A stretch of 37,374 bases of DNA from Deltaproteobacteria bacterium (lineage in GTDB: Bacteria; Desulfobacterota; Desulfuromonadia; Geobacterales; Pseudopelobacteraceae): assembly GCA_021782545.1 (NCBI GenBank), contig JAJXUW010000009.1, positions 1-37,374 of the forward strand. Direction: 5' to 3'. Of this stretch, positions 1-8,434 are shown one piece after another (within the stretch, counting starts at the first letter, position 1; the number at the start of each line of letters is the position of its first letter). A program made the translations under genes and the position numbers. The notes below the pieces were generated by a model, which saw only the letters and a program-made list of their open reading frames with translations, was not told the origin of the DNA and did no database searches.

Positions 1-112
1 GGGCAAGCACCTTGGTAATAGCTGCCGTCAGGGTGGTCTTACCGTGGTCAACGTGACCGATCGTTCCAATATTTACGTGCGGCTTCGTACGCTCAAATTT
101 CGCCTTGGCCAT
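1..112 (-). CDS. tuf: Elongation factor Tu, N-terminal fragment (runs off the left edge)
   Basis: Reverse complement from 112 reads [37 protein letters not shown], the EF-Tu N-terminus with G1 motif GHVDHGKT. Missing from the ORF track because it is truncated. Confidence 0.97.
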   Translation of the reverse strand, partial: MAKAKFERTKPHVNIGTIGHVDHGKTTLTAAITKVLA

Positions 113-184
113 GGCCTCGGACCTCCTTCTCGGGGGTTTTGTTAAATACTAAGACTGCCAGTATAGCAATGGAAACGAGATTAA

Positions 185-260
<76 letters not shown>

Positions 261-279
261 ACACAAATAACCAGAATTT

Positions 280-356
280 TGGAGCGGGAAACGGGACTCG
301 AACCCGCGACCCTCAGCTTGGAAGGCTGACGCTCTAGCCAACTGAGCTACTCCCGC
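280..356 (-). tRNA. tRNA-Gly (anticodon TCC)
   Basis: Reverse strand GCGGGAGTAGCTCAGTTGG...TCAGC-CTTCCAA-GCTGA...GGTTCGAACCCCGTTTCCCGCTCCA. Confidence 0.95.
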
Positions 357-467
357 ACCGAAACCTGCGAAGAACTGCTGTGAGCAGCCTTCATTCTTTC
401 CTAACCAGTTTAAGCGGCCTCTCAAGCCTCCTGGATCAAAAAGCACAAAGGCTACCCGATGACTGTA

Positions 468-553
468 TGGTGGAGGGAGGAGGATTCGAACCTCCGAAGT
501 CGTCCGACGACAGATTTACAGTCTGTTCCCTTTGGCCGCTCGGGAATCCCTCC
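468..553 (-). tRNA. tRNA-Tyr (anticodon GTA), class II with long variable arm
   Basis: Reverse strand GGAGGGATTCCCGAGCGGCCAAAGGGAACAGACTGTAAATCTG...GGAGGTTCGAATCCTCCTCCCTCCACCA. Confidence 0.96.
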
Positions 554-585
554 AGGGTAGATTACTTTATTCTTTCATTGCTAGC

Positions 586-661
586 TGGAGCTGGCGATGG
601 GACTCGAACCCGCAACCTGCTGATTACAAGTCAGCTGCTCTACCAATTGAGCTACGCCAGC
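586..661 (-). tRNA. tRNA-Thr (anticodon TGT)
   Basis: Reverse strand GCTGGCGTAGCTCAATTGGTAGAGCAGCTGACTTGTAATCAGCAGGTTGCGGGTTCGAGTCCCATCGCCAGCTCCA. Confidence 0.96.
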
Positions 662-688
662 AATCCTCGGCCAAGCGTGGAACTTGAT

Positions 689-717
689 TGTCTACTGCAT
701 AGCGTGAAGCTTGTCAA
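689..717 (-). promoter_or_regulatory. Candidate sigma70 promoter for the tRNA-tuf operon
   Basis: Minus strand TTGACA (717-712), 17 nt spacer, TAGACA (694-689), just upstream of tRNA-Thr(TGT). Perfect -35, imperfect -10. Confidence 0.5.
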
Positions 718-792
718 GTTTTTTTATGAGACTACCAACGCGTGTGGCGTCTCACCTACGACGCCACATCAGAGATCACCAGCAAAACTTCC

Positions 793-1647
793 TCAAGCCG
801 ATTGCGGCGACAAGACCGGCAACAACGCAGCTCGCACCTTACGCAGGGCATTCCCCTCTATCTGGCGCACCCGCTCGCGCGACACGGCAAAATGATCGGC
901 AATTTCCTGCAAGGTCATCGGATCATCTGCCGCTATACGACGTTCAACCACAAATCGCTCTTTTTCTCCCAATCCGGAAACCGCATCAGCCACCTGCCTG
1001 CGCAACAGTTCGCGCTCTTGCCGTTCACCCAGCAACGTTTCCTGATTGGGGCGCTCATCAGCCAAACCATCCAAAACGGTCAGACCATCACCTTGGCGCA
1101 ACTCTGCATCTAACGACACCTCTCCCTGCAGCCGCTGCTCCATCTCAGCGACTTCTGATTCGCTCACTTCAAGGTTTAGGGCCAGGGCCGCCAGATCGTC
1201 CTCTCCGTCTGACATGCTGCGGATTGCGTTCTGAGCCTGCTTGAACTTAAAGAATAGTTTGCGCTGGGCCTGGGTGGTGCCGATCTTGAGTAGACTCCAC
1301 GCCGAAACGATATAGTTCTGGATGTAGGCCCGAATCCACCAGACCGCGTAGGATATCAGACGAAACCCGCGCCGGGGATCAAACTTCCGAACGGCCATCA
1401 TCAGGCCGACGTTTCCCTCCTGTATCAAGTCCAGCATCTTCATGCCGTAATGCCGGTATTCATGTGCCACCTTGACCACGAAACGCAGGTTAGAGGTAAT
1501 CAACGTCTGGGCTGCATCCAGATCCTGATGATCATGAAGACGCATTGCCAAACGATGCTCCTCCCGCTCATCCAACACCGGGAATTTTCTAATCTCAGCA
1601 AGATATAACGACAGACTATCACTACTTACCGGAAGCGCCGCATACAT
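793..1647 (-). CDS. rpoH: RNA polymerase sigma-32-type (RpoH-like) sigma factor
   Basis: Region 2 LITSNLRFVVKVAHEYRHYGMKMLDLIQEGNVGLMMAVRKFDPRRGFRLISYAVWWIRAYIQNYI and region 4 LQEIADHFAVSRERVRQIEGNALRKVR. First ATG (MYAALPVSSD) at 1647; the track's 1680 start is a TTG. Confidence 0.92.
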   Translation of the reverse strand: MYAALPVSSDSLSLYLAEIRKFPVLDEREEHRLAMRLHDHQDLDAAQTLITSNLRFVVKVAHEYRHYGMKMLDLIQEGNVGLMMAVRKFDPRRGFRLISYAVWWIRAYIQNYIVSAWSLLKIGTTQAQRKLFFKFKQAQNAIRSMSDGEDDLAALALNLEVSESEVAEMEQRLQGEVSLDAELRQGDGLTVLDGLADERPNQETLLGERQERELLRRQVADAVSGLGEKERFVVERRIAADDPMTLQEIADHFAVSRERVRQIEGNALRKVRAALLPVLSPQSA

Positions 1648-1696
1648 GGCATCAACACCACCTCTCTGATTAGCACTCAACGCGCATGACTGCTAA

Positions 1697-1725
1697 AATA
1701 TAACAACAGAACAACGTAAATGCAA
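1697..1725 (-). promoter_or_regulatory. Candidate sigma70 promoter for the rpoH-like gene
   Basis: Minus strand TTGCAT (1725-1720), 17 nt, TATATT (1702-1697). Confidence 0.5.
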
Positions 1726-1762
1726 GACGATATATAATCAGCCGCCAGCACCACAACCCCAC

Positions 1763-1789
1763 AAAAAAAGGCGCCCCAACCGGGGCGCC
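1763..1789 (-). terminator. Rho-independent terminator of the dehydrogenase gene
   Basis: Minus strand GGCGCCCC-GGTT-GGGGCGCC-TTTTTTT. Confidence 0.9.
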
Positions 1790-1821
1790 CAGAGACAAAC
1801 CGAGAGCCTTCAAAAACACGT

Positions 1822-2703
1822 TTACCTGCGCAGCACCTTGATGACCGCAGAAAAGTCCTCTTCCCCCCAACCAGCCTCAACCCCCTGTTCATACGCACGC
1901 GAAACAGCTTCGGCCGAAGGCAGATGCAATCCCACCAGACGCGCCGCATTCATCACCAGATGCATCTGATCATTTACATATTTAAGGGCCAGTGACCGAG
2001 TAAAGTCACCACGGCACATGGAGCGTCCTTTCAAGTGGAACAAGGGAGATGCCACACCACGCGTATCCAACACTTCCAATATCTTGTCGGCATTAAAGCC
2101 CATCTTTTCACCGAAGACCAGCCCTTCCGCCAAGACATGCACCAGCTCGGCCTGGACCAAGTTTACAATGAATTTCATCTTCGTGGCATCGCCGATCTCG
2201 CCAACCCTGATGGTATTCAGACCGAAACAGGAGAACGGTTCGCGGCATCTGCCGATCACCGCAGGATCACCCGCTATGATAATAGTCATGAGACCATTGG
2301 CCGCATGGTCCTTACTGCCCCACACCGGGGCATCGAGATAGGCACAACGTTTTTTGGCGGTTTCCTCAGCCATCCTGAGGGTAGTCTCAAGCGAGTGGGT
2401 GCCCATATCGGCAAAAATAGTGCCTGCCTCGAGGCCGGTCAGGATACCGTTTTCGCCGTAAAAAATCGGCCCCAGCTCATCCGCCTCAGTCATGATAGCG
2501 ATCACCAGATCCTTACCACGGGACGCCTCGGCAGCCGTCGCCGCAGACGCCGCCCCCATGGCAACCAGCTCGGCCACTTTTGCCGCATTGGGGTCATAGA
2601 CCGTCAACTCATATTCCCCCCGGGTAAGGTTAGCCGCCATATGCTGCCCAACTGTCCCCAGGCCGACAAAACCGATCTTGCGCAACATATCTCGTTCCTC
2701 CAA
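1822..2703 (-). CDS. NAD(P)-dependent beta-hydroxyacid dehydrogenase family (3-hydroxyisobutyrate dehydrogenase-like)
   Basis: IGFVGLGTVGQHMAANL Rossmann motif, YLDAPVWGSKDHAANGLMTIIIAG substrate motif, NLVQAELVHVLAEG. Start may be MLRKIG a few codons in. Confidence 0.9.
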   Translation of the reverse strand: MEERDMLRKIGFVGLGTVGQHMAANLTRGEYELTVYDPNAAKVAELVAMGAASAATAAEASRGKDLVIAIMTEADELGPIFYGENGILTGLEAGTIFADMGTHSLETTLRMAEETAKKRCAYLDAPVWGSKDHAANGLMTIIIAGDPAVIGRCREPFSCFGLNTIRVGEIGDATKMKFIVNLVQAELVHVLAEGLVFGEKMGFNADKILEVLDTRGVASPLFHLKGRSMCRGDFTRSLALKYVNDQMHLVMNAARLVGLHLPSAEAVSRAYEQGVEAGWGEEDFSAVIKVLRR

Positions 2704-2821
2704 TTCAATAAAATCAAATACCGTTATCTGAAATTGTCAGCCGATACTATTACACCGATTCAGACACGCTGACAACCAGGTTTTTCAAAGCATACGTATC
2801 AATAAAACATTGTCTATAAAA

Positions 2822-3478
2822 TCATCGACTGCGTTCTACCCCCACCCGGTCGCACCATGGCCAGAGACGACACAGCGAACAGTACGGCGACACCGGCAGG
2901 CAACGATGCTGGCCGTAGCAGACCAGCAGGTCGTTAATTTCTATCCAGTGCTCCAAAGGAAGGCACAAACGCAGTGCGGTCTCCGTTTGTTCAGGCGTCC
3001 TGGTGGCGACATACCCCCAGCGATTCGTGATCCTATGCACATGGGTATCGACACAGATACCGGGCTTCCCGTATCCGAGCGTAATCACAAGATTGGCGGT
3101 CTTGCGTCCGACTCCCTTCAAAAGCAGCAACTGGTCAATCTCGTCCGGCACCCTGCCATCAAACTGGTCCAGCAACGTCTGACAGATCGCCCTGATTTGC
3201 CGCGCCTTTGTACGATAAAACCCTGCGGGGAAGATAAGCGACGCGATCTCCTCCTCTGACAAGTCAAGCATGGGCCCTGGACTGCACGCCTGCTCAAAAA
3301 GCCGTGCCGATGCCGCTGCGGTGACCGCGTCCTTAGTGCGCAACGAAATGATGCACGATATCAAAACAGTAAAAGGGTTCCGCATCTGTTCGGCAACAAC
3401 GGTAACCGCGGGTGTGGCCCACTGGCAGCAGTCTTCTCGCAGGAGAGCCATGACACGATGAATAGCATCCTTGTCCAT
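2822..3478 (-). CDS. nth: Endonuclease III (DNA glycosylase/AP lyase)
   Basis: HhH motif LLLKGVGRKTANLV, VDTHVHRITNRWGYV, and a C-terminal Cys cluster. Start taken at MDKDAIHRV, not the longer ORF start. Confidence 0.92.
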   Translation of the reverse strand: MDKDAIHRVMALLREDCCQWATPAVTVVAEQMRNPFTVLISCIISLRTKDAVTAAASARLFEQACSPGPMLDLSEEEIASLIFPAGFYRTKARQIRAICQTLLDQFDGRVPDEIDQLLLLKGVGRKTANLVITLGYGKPGICVDTHVHRITNRWGYVATRTPEQTETALRLCLPLEHWIEINDLLVCYGQHRCLPVSPYCSLCRLWPWCDRVGVERSR

Positions 3479-3572
3479 TGCTACCAAGTGTAGCTGATCA
3501 AACAACATTCGGCAAGCCGGAGGCTTGCATTTTATCGCCTGTGACGCCATGATGATTCATAAAGGGGTACTC

Positions 3573-4436
3573 ATGGGATTTATGGATCTGCACGTACATT
3601 CTAGCTGCTCAGACGGCATATTATCCCCCACTCAGATCATTACCGCTGCTGTTGAGGCTGGTGTGGAGACGATTGCCCTTTGCGATCATGACACGGTAGC
3701 GGGGGTTGCCGATGCCCACCATGCCGGCAAACGTACCGGTGTATGCGTAATTCCAGGCGTTGAGCTTTCGGTAGCGTTTCACCAGTATCAAGATGTCCAC
3801 CTCTTGGGCTACGGAATCGATACCAAGGCACCGCAACTGCTCGCTCAATTGGAGATGTTCGCAAGACGCCGGGCGACGCGCAATCAGGAAATTGTCGCGG
3901 CGGTTAACAAGAGATTAACGACAGAAGGGAAAGGCCCGCTGGATAGTAGTGAGGTCAGAGCGTTGGCGGAGGGAGTGATCGGTCGCCCCCATATCGGGCG
4001 CGCACTGATGGCGCGTGGCTATGTGAACGACCTGCAGCAGGCCTTTGACCAGTATCTCGTCCCCTGCAACGTCCCTAAATATTATTGGCCAATGGCAGAC
4101 GCCCTGGCGACCATCCACGCAGTAGGCGGGGTGGCGGTGCTGGCCCACCCTACCACGGTCAGTACGGACCAGCAAGCCCTGAACGAACTGATAACGGAAT
4201 TGCAGACCTTAGGGTTGGATGGCCTGGAGGTCTATAACAACCTGGCCTCTGAAACAGACATGCTCTTCCTACAGGGGCTGGCAAGACGGCTCGGCCTGCT
4301 GGTTACCGCCGGTTCAGACTTCCACGGCACTGCCAATGGTGAACAGATAGGCAAAGGGCGGGGCGGCATCCGTTTTTCTGATGCCCTGCTCCCGCCCCTT
4401 GCCGCACTGGCCGCCCAAAGGGCGGCAGACCGCTGA
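3573..4436 (+). CDS. PHP-domain phosphoesterase
   Basis: MDLHVHSSCSDG, LCDHDTVAGV, GVELSV, VLAHP, TAGSDFHG motifs of the PHP superfamily. ATG at 3573 preceded by AAAGGGG. Confidence 0.92.
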   Translation: MGFMDLHVHSSCSDGILSPTQIITAAVEAGVETIALCDHDTVAGVADAHHAGKRTGVCVIPGVELSVAFHQYQDVHLLGYGIDTKAPQLLAQLEMFARRRATRNQEIVAAVNKRLTTEGKGPLDSSEVRALAEGVIGRPHIGRALMARGYVNDLQQAFDQYLVPCNVPKYYWPMADALATIHAVGGVAVLAHPTTVSTDQQALNELITELQTLGLDGLEVYNNLASETDMLFLQGLARRLGLLVTAGSDFHGTANGEQIGKGRGGIRFSDALLPPLAALAAQRAADR

Positions 4437-4446
4437 TGAAACGCGG

Positions 4447-5274
4447 TCAGCCTTTATCCTTATAGGCCTTGTAGTTTACAACCTGAATGTTTTCCTTCAC
4501 CTGCTTAACGCCATCAACAGCGGCAACAACCCGCAAGGCGGCCTGTTTCTCCCGCTCCGAACTGATGTATCCAGACAACGAGACCACATCGTCCTCAACC
4601 TCTATCTGGAAGGGGCGGTAGGCAAGCTCCTCCGAACGCAGCAAGGCCGTCTCAATCCGTTTGATCAGGATGATGTTGTCTATCACCTCGCCAGCCCAGG
4701 TATCCGCCTCTTTCAGTTGGGGGTCCTTGACTGCCGCCACAATCGCATCGACAATGGCGCTTTGGGAGAGACGCGAGGTATTGAAGATCAGATCGTAACC
4801 AAGGGGGTCGTGACAATCTCGATCAAAATAAAAATGGATAAAGCCGCAGCGCTGCAGATCACTGCGCCGTATTAGGGCCTGGGCCAGGTCCGGGTCGATC
4901 CACTCCCTCTCGGCAAAACGCTCGACCCGCTCGTCGAAATCGGCAATAAACCGCAACCGCAACAGGTTGCCACATCCCTCCAGCAGGTCCTGGCTGCCGC
5001 GGCCATAGAGTATCACGTTGCCCTTCTTGGCAAAATCAAGCAGCATCAGTTCAATGGCATTAAGGGATGCGGCCCGTGCCCGGTCTTCAACGGTATTGTA
5101 TGAAGGTGGTTTCTCGTCAACGGCCTGCAGCATTTCCACATCAAGTCCATACTGCCTGGAGCAGGCTGCCAGCTGAGGTCCATCGACCAGCGTGTATTTC
5201 AGTTTCTTGGCCACTTCCTGGGCTATAAAATAGGCACCCGTACCCATCTCGCGAGAAATCGTAATAATCGCCAT
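4447..5274 (-). CDS. Cytidylate kinase-like domain fused to a C-terminal BON domain
   Basis: N-terminus AIITISREMGTGAYFIAQEVAKKL resembles cytidylate-kinase-like proteins; C-terminus IETALLRSEELAYRPFQIEVEDDVVSLSGYISSEREKQAALRVVAAVDGVKQVKENIQV is BON-like. Confidence 0.82.
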   Translation of the reverse strand: MAIITISREMGTGAYFIAQEVAKKLKYTLVDGPQLAACSRQYGLDVEMLQAVDEKPPSYNTVEDRARAASLNAIELMLLDFAKKGNVILYGRGSQDLLEGCGNLLRLRFIADFDERVERFAEREWIDPDLAQALIRRSDLQRCGFIHFYFDRDCHDPLGYDLIFNTSRLSQSAIVDAIVAAVKDPQLKEADTWAGEVIDNIILIKRIETALLRSEELAYRPFQIEVEDDVVSLSGYISSEREKQAALRVVAAVDGVKQVKENIQVVNYKAYKDKG

Positions 5275-5393
5275 CTGAACGAACACCTCCAGTCAATCTA
5301 GCAGACAGGGTATGCACGCTACCACGTTCCGCTTGTCTGCACAAGTCAGCAATGCTAGGCTCCTGACACCATTCAGCACCAGGAGCCTTGTAG

Positions 5394-5978
5394 ATGCCTG
5401 ATTCCATTGATTTCGTATTTCGCTTTCTGATCTTTGCGCTGGTCCACTCACTGCTCGCCGAGCCCCGGTTCAAAGAGGCGCTCAGGCGACGTGTTGGGGG
5501 GGAGCTCCCCTGGTATCGCCTGAGCTACAACCTGTTTTCACTGGTATTGTTCGGCTGGGTAATGCTGGCCTGGCAATCGACGCGCGTCCTGTATCTGATC
5601 CCCGGCATCTGGAACCTCGGCATGCAGGGGCTACAACTGGTGTCATTAATTGCCATGCTGGTCTGTCTAAGACAGACCGGCATACGCCGCTTCCTGGGAA
5701 TCGACCGTACCGATGACCGATCTGCTGCACTCTGCACAAGCGGCTGTCACGCAGTGGTTCGCCACCCGCTCTACCTGTTGAGTCTGCTCTTTTTCCTGCT
5801 CAACCCGGTGATGACCACCCGCTGGCTTACCTTAAGCGGCCTCAGCACAATCTACTTCGTCACAGGTGCGCTGCTTGAGGAACGTCGCCTGCTGCGACAG
5901 TTTGGGATGGCCTATGCCTGCTATCAGAAAGACGTGCCGTTTTTGATCCCCCGCCTTCGGCGGGCACCCATCAGCTAA
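5394..5978 (+). CDS. NnrU/isoprenylcysteine-methyltransferase-like integral membrane protein
   Basis: Hydrophobic segments; AVVRHPLYLLSLLFFL and LLEERRLLRQFGMAYACYQKDVPFLIP are typical of this superfamily. Confidence 0.75.
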   Translation: MPDSIDFVFRFLIFALVHSLLAEPRFKEALRRRVGGELPWYRLSYNLFSLVLFGWVMLAWQSTRVLYLIPGIWNLGMQGLQLVSLIAMLVCLRQTGIRRFLGIDRTDDRSAALCTSGCHAVVRHPLYLLSLLFFLLNPVMTTRWLTLSGLSTIYFVTGALLEERRLLRQFGMAYACYQKDVPFLIPRLRRAPIS

Positions 5979-6661
5979 CGCAGGCTGAGCTTGCGCACGC
6001 CGGCCAGTGCAGACAGCCGGTCAACCAAACGGCACGGCGTGCCACGGGTAGCCAACCGCAGCTGGAATTCAAACCGTATCGTTGCCGCATCAAGCTGCCG
6101 ATCCACGGCTGTCTCCATCAAACGCGCCCCGCAGTCCTGCACGATCGACTCAATCTGCTCGGACTGCCCCGGTAAATCGTCGCTCAACACCACCAACTGC
6201 TGGTAGCTGTCCTTGTTCAAAATGCCTTCTACCTTCTTCAAAATCAGCAGACTAATCAAGGCAATGGCAGTGACCACCAATGAGATAGCGAACAATCCCG
6301 CGCCACAGGCGACCCCGATCGCCGCTGCCACCCACAGGCAGGCGGCGGTAGTCAGGCCACGAATCGAGCCTTTCTCTCTGAGAATTGCACCGCCACCGAG
6401 AAAACCGATGCCGACGACAATCTGAGCAGCGACCCGGGCGGGGTCGACCCGAACCGCCGTATTCGCACTCAACAGGCCATAGGCCTGATAAAAATAGAGC
6501 GAAACCGACATGAATAGCGCCGCCCCCAAAGAGACCAGCAGATGGGTGCGAAAGCCGGCTGCCCGTCCGTGCAGTTCACGCTCCAGACCGATCAGCCCGC
6601 CCAGCAGCGAGGCCAGTACCAGCCTGATCATGGCATCCGCATCAAACGCAGTGAGCACCAC
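5975..6661 (-). CDS. MgtC/SapB family membrane protein
   Basis: LLGGLIGLERELHGRAAGFRTHLLVSLGAALFMSVS, RVAAQIVVGIGFLGGGAILREKGSIRGLTTAACLWVAAAIGVACG. Confidence 0.93.
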   Translation of the reverse strand: MVLTAFDADAMIRLVLASLLGGLIGLERELHGRAAGFRTHLLVSLGAALFMSVSLYFYQAYGLLSANTAVRVDPARVAAQIVVGIGFLGGGAILREKGSIRGLTTAACLWVAAAIGVACGAGLFAISLVVTAIALISLLILKKVEGILNKDSYQQLVVLSDDLPGQSEQIESIVQDCGARLMETAVDRQLDAATIRFEFQLRLATRGTPCRLVDRLSALAGVRKLSLR

Positions 6662-7475
6662 CTGGCACCTCCTCGAGGCTGAGAACTGTCCGTAACAAAA
6701 AATGCCGCTCTGTCCCGCCCACCTGCAGTGTCACCGGCAGCTGCACGGTGGTAGTGGCCTCAGTCGATACCACCGCCGATGCCATGGTGGGAACTTGCTG
6801 ATCCAGTACTGGCGGCTGGTGGCCAAACACCGGCGCTGCGGCAACCGGGTAAGATTCCGAGCCACCGCCTCCCTGGTCCGCCGCCGGGGAGACCTGTCGC
6901 TGTTCCGCCCGTGCCTGCCGCACCACATCTTGCGTCAACGCGGCCAAGGCCTGCAACACCCCTCCGCCGGTCACCGTCGAGCTCTCTATCGCAGGGATTC
7001 CGGCCAGCTCCGGCCCCCACCCACCCCCAGCTGGTGCCGCCAGATCGGCTTTGCTGGAGATAAGAACCGCGGCAAGCTGCCGCAGGTCTCTCCCATGACC
7101 TGCCAGCATCGCGTGCAGTGTCCGCACCGCTTGAACTGCAGCGGTGTCCTGCTCCAAGCCTGCCTCTACAACGACTGCCAGCCCGTCCACTCCCTTAAGG
7201 ACCATCTTCCAGGTGCCGGGATTACGTACTGCACCGGTCAAGGTGTAAAGGTGAAACCTGATCTGATACCCATCGAGATCGGCATGTTCAAAAGGCAGGT
7301 AGTCGAAGAACAGCAATTCATCCCCGCCTGCGGGCATGGACTTGAGTGGGCCACACAGGCTCGGCTTGACCCGTTGGTGGATATAGCGAAACAGGCTGGC
7401 CTTTCCCGAACCGGCAGGGCCATAATAGACAATCTTGATATTTATTTCACGTTTGGCGTGGTTGATGACGGCCAT
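6642..7475 (-). CDS. MglA-like small GTPase-related protein with degenerate motifs and a C-terminal extension
   Basis: REINIKIVYYGPAGSGKASLFRYIHQRV (P-loop-like), FHLYTLTGAVRNPGTWKMVLKGVDGLAVVVEA, SKAD. Confidence 0.78.
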   Translation of the reverse strand: MAVINHAKREINIKIVYYGPAGSGKASLFRYIHQRVKPSLCGPLKSMPAGGDELLFFDYLPFEHADLDGYQIRFHLYTLTGAVRNPGTWKMVLKGVDGLAVVVEAGLEQDTAAVQAVRTLHAMLAGHGRDLRQLAAVLISSKADLAAPAGGGWGPELAGIPAIESSTVTGGGVLQALAALTQDVVRQARAEQRQVSPAADQGGGGSESYPVAAAPVFGHQPPVLDQQVPTMASAVVSTEATTTVQLPVTLQVGGTERHFLLRTVLSLEEVPGGAHCV

Positions 7476-7507
7476 GGCAGGAAGAACACTCCGCTTGAAG
7501 TTGATGA

Positions 7508-8422
7508 CTAATTCTTTTTGTTTAACAGCATCCGCCGAGCCTGAGTGGCGATTACGGAGGAGATATTGCGACTCTTGGCGTAGCCGGACAGATCCTTCTC
7601 GTTCATGGTGCCCAGATAGCGCAACGCATTGGCAAGCGGCGTTTTAGGATTTTCAATCAAAGCCCTGCGGATCGGGTAGTTCTTGACCCATTCTTTATTG
7701 GCACAGATAAGCCGCATGACTTCATCGTTCGGCGAACACGATTTAATGATGGTCAACACCTCCGCCTCGGTGATACGGGGGTTTTTGATAACACCACTAC
7801 TGACCAGCTTGTTGGCATCCTTGACGAGTATCTTGCGCCACTCCTTATCGCCGGTCAGGGCCATCTTTATCTTCTCGCCGATCCCCATCGCCTGGGCCAG
7901 TGAATACTTGCTGAGATATTCCTCGCCATCTTCCTCGACGGAGCTGTCCTCATCGATCTCATCCGGCTCACCGACCTGTTCCCGAGCATCTTCAACAGCG
8001 TGAGAAGACAGCGGCCCGGGGTCTTCTTGCGGCGTACCGACCGGCATGGATAAATCGGCCGCTTGGGCATCAAGCAGCGTTCTGGTTGGCTCGGCCAGTT
8101 CAGGGAGCGCCAGCAGGCCAGCCCGTACGGAAGGGATAGTACCGTACACCTGGGCAACGCTATGGAGCACCAAGGGATGAAGCCCCCCCTCTTGTAGGGC
8201 AACGCAAACCAGCTCCGGCCCCAGACGCGCCAGCGTACCACGGGCCAGATCACGCACGCGGGAATCTTGGTCTTTGCCGAGACAAAACAGCAAGAGCACC
8301 TGCTCGCGGGGGGGGAGGTCGGGCTGGCCTCCCCCCCCGCGCAGACGCACTTCCAACGGCGTGCCAGGTCGGAGGAACCCTGCCACAGCGGCCGGAATCG
8401 TTATTTTGATCGGTTCTGCCAC
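7508..8422 (-). CDS. Conserved protein with HEAT-like helical repeats, function unknown
   Basis: Open frame with GTG start; KDQDSRVRDLARGTLARL resembles a HEAT repeat; C-terminal block KMALTGDKEWRKILVKDANKLVSSGVIKNPRITEAEVLTIIKS. Confidence 0.7.
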   Translation of the reverse strand: MAEPIKITIPAAVAGFLRPGTPLEVRLRGGGGQPDLPPREQVLLLFCLGKDQDSRVRDLARGTLARLGPELVCVALQEGGLHPLVLHSVAQVYGTIPSVRAGLLALPELAEPTRTLLDAQAADLSMPVGTPQEDPGPLSSHAVEDAREQVGEPDEIDEDSSVEEDGEEYLSKYSLAQAMGIGEKIKMALTGDKEWRKILVKDANKLVSSGVIKNPRITEAEVLTIIKSCSPNDEVMRLICANKEWVKNYPIRRALIENPKTPLANALRYLGTMNEKDLSGYAKSRNISSVIATQARRMLLNKKN

Positions 8423-8434
8423 TCGCTGCAGCCG

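Noticed and set aside
380-895. 171-aa plus-strand ORF (GGGFEPPKSSDDRFTVCSLWPLGNPS ... GAGDGTRTRNLLITSQLLYQLSYAS)
   Set aside because: This is antisense translation of tRNA-Tyr and tRNA-Thr, a classic spurious protein; the tRNAs explain it fully.
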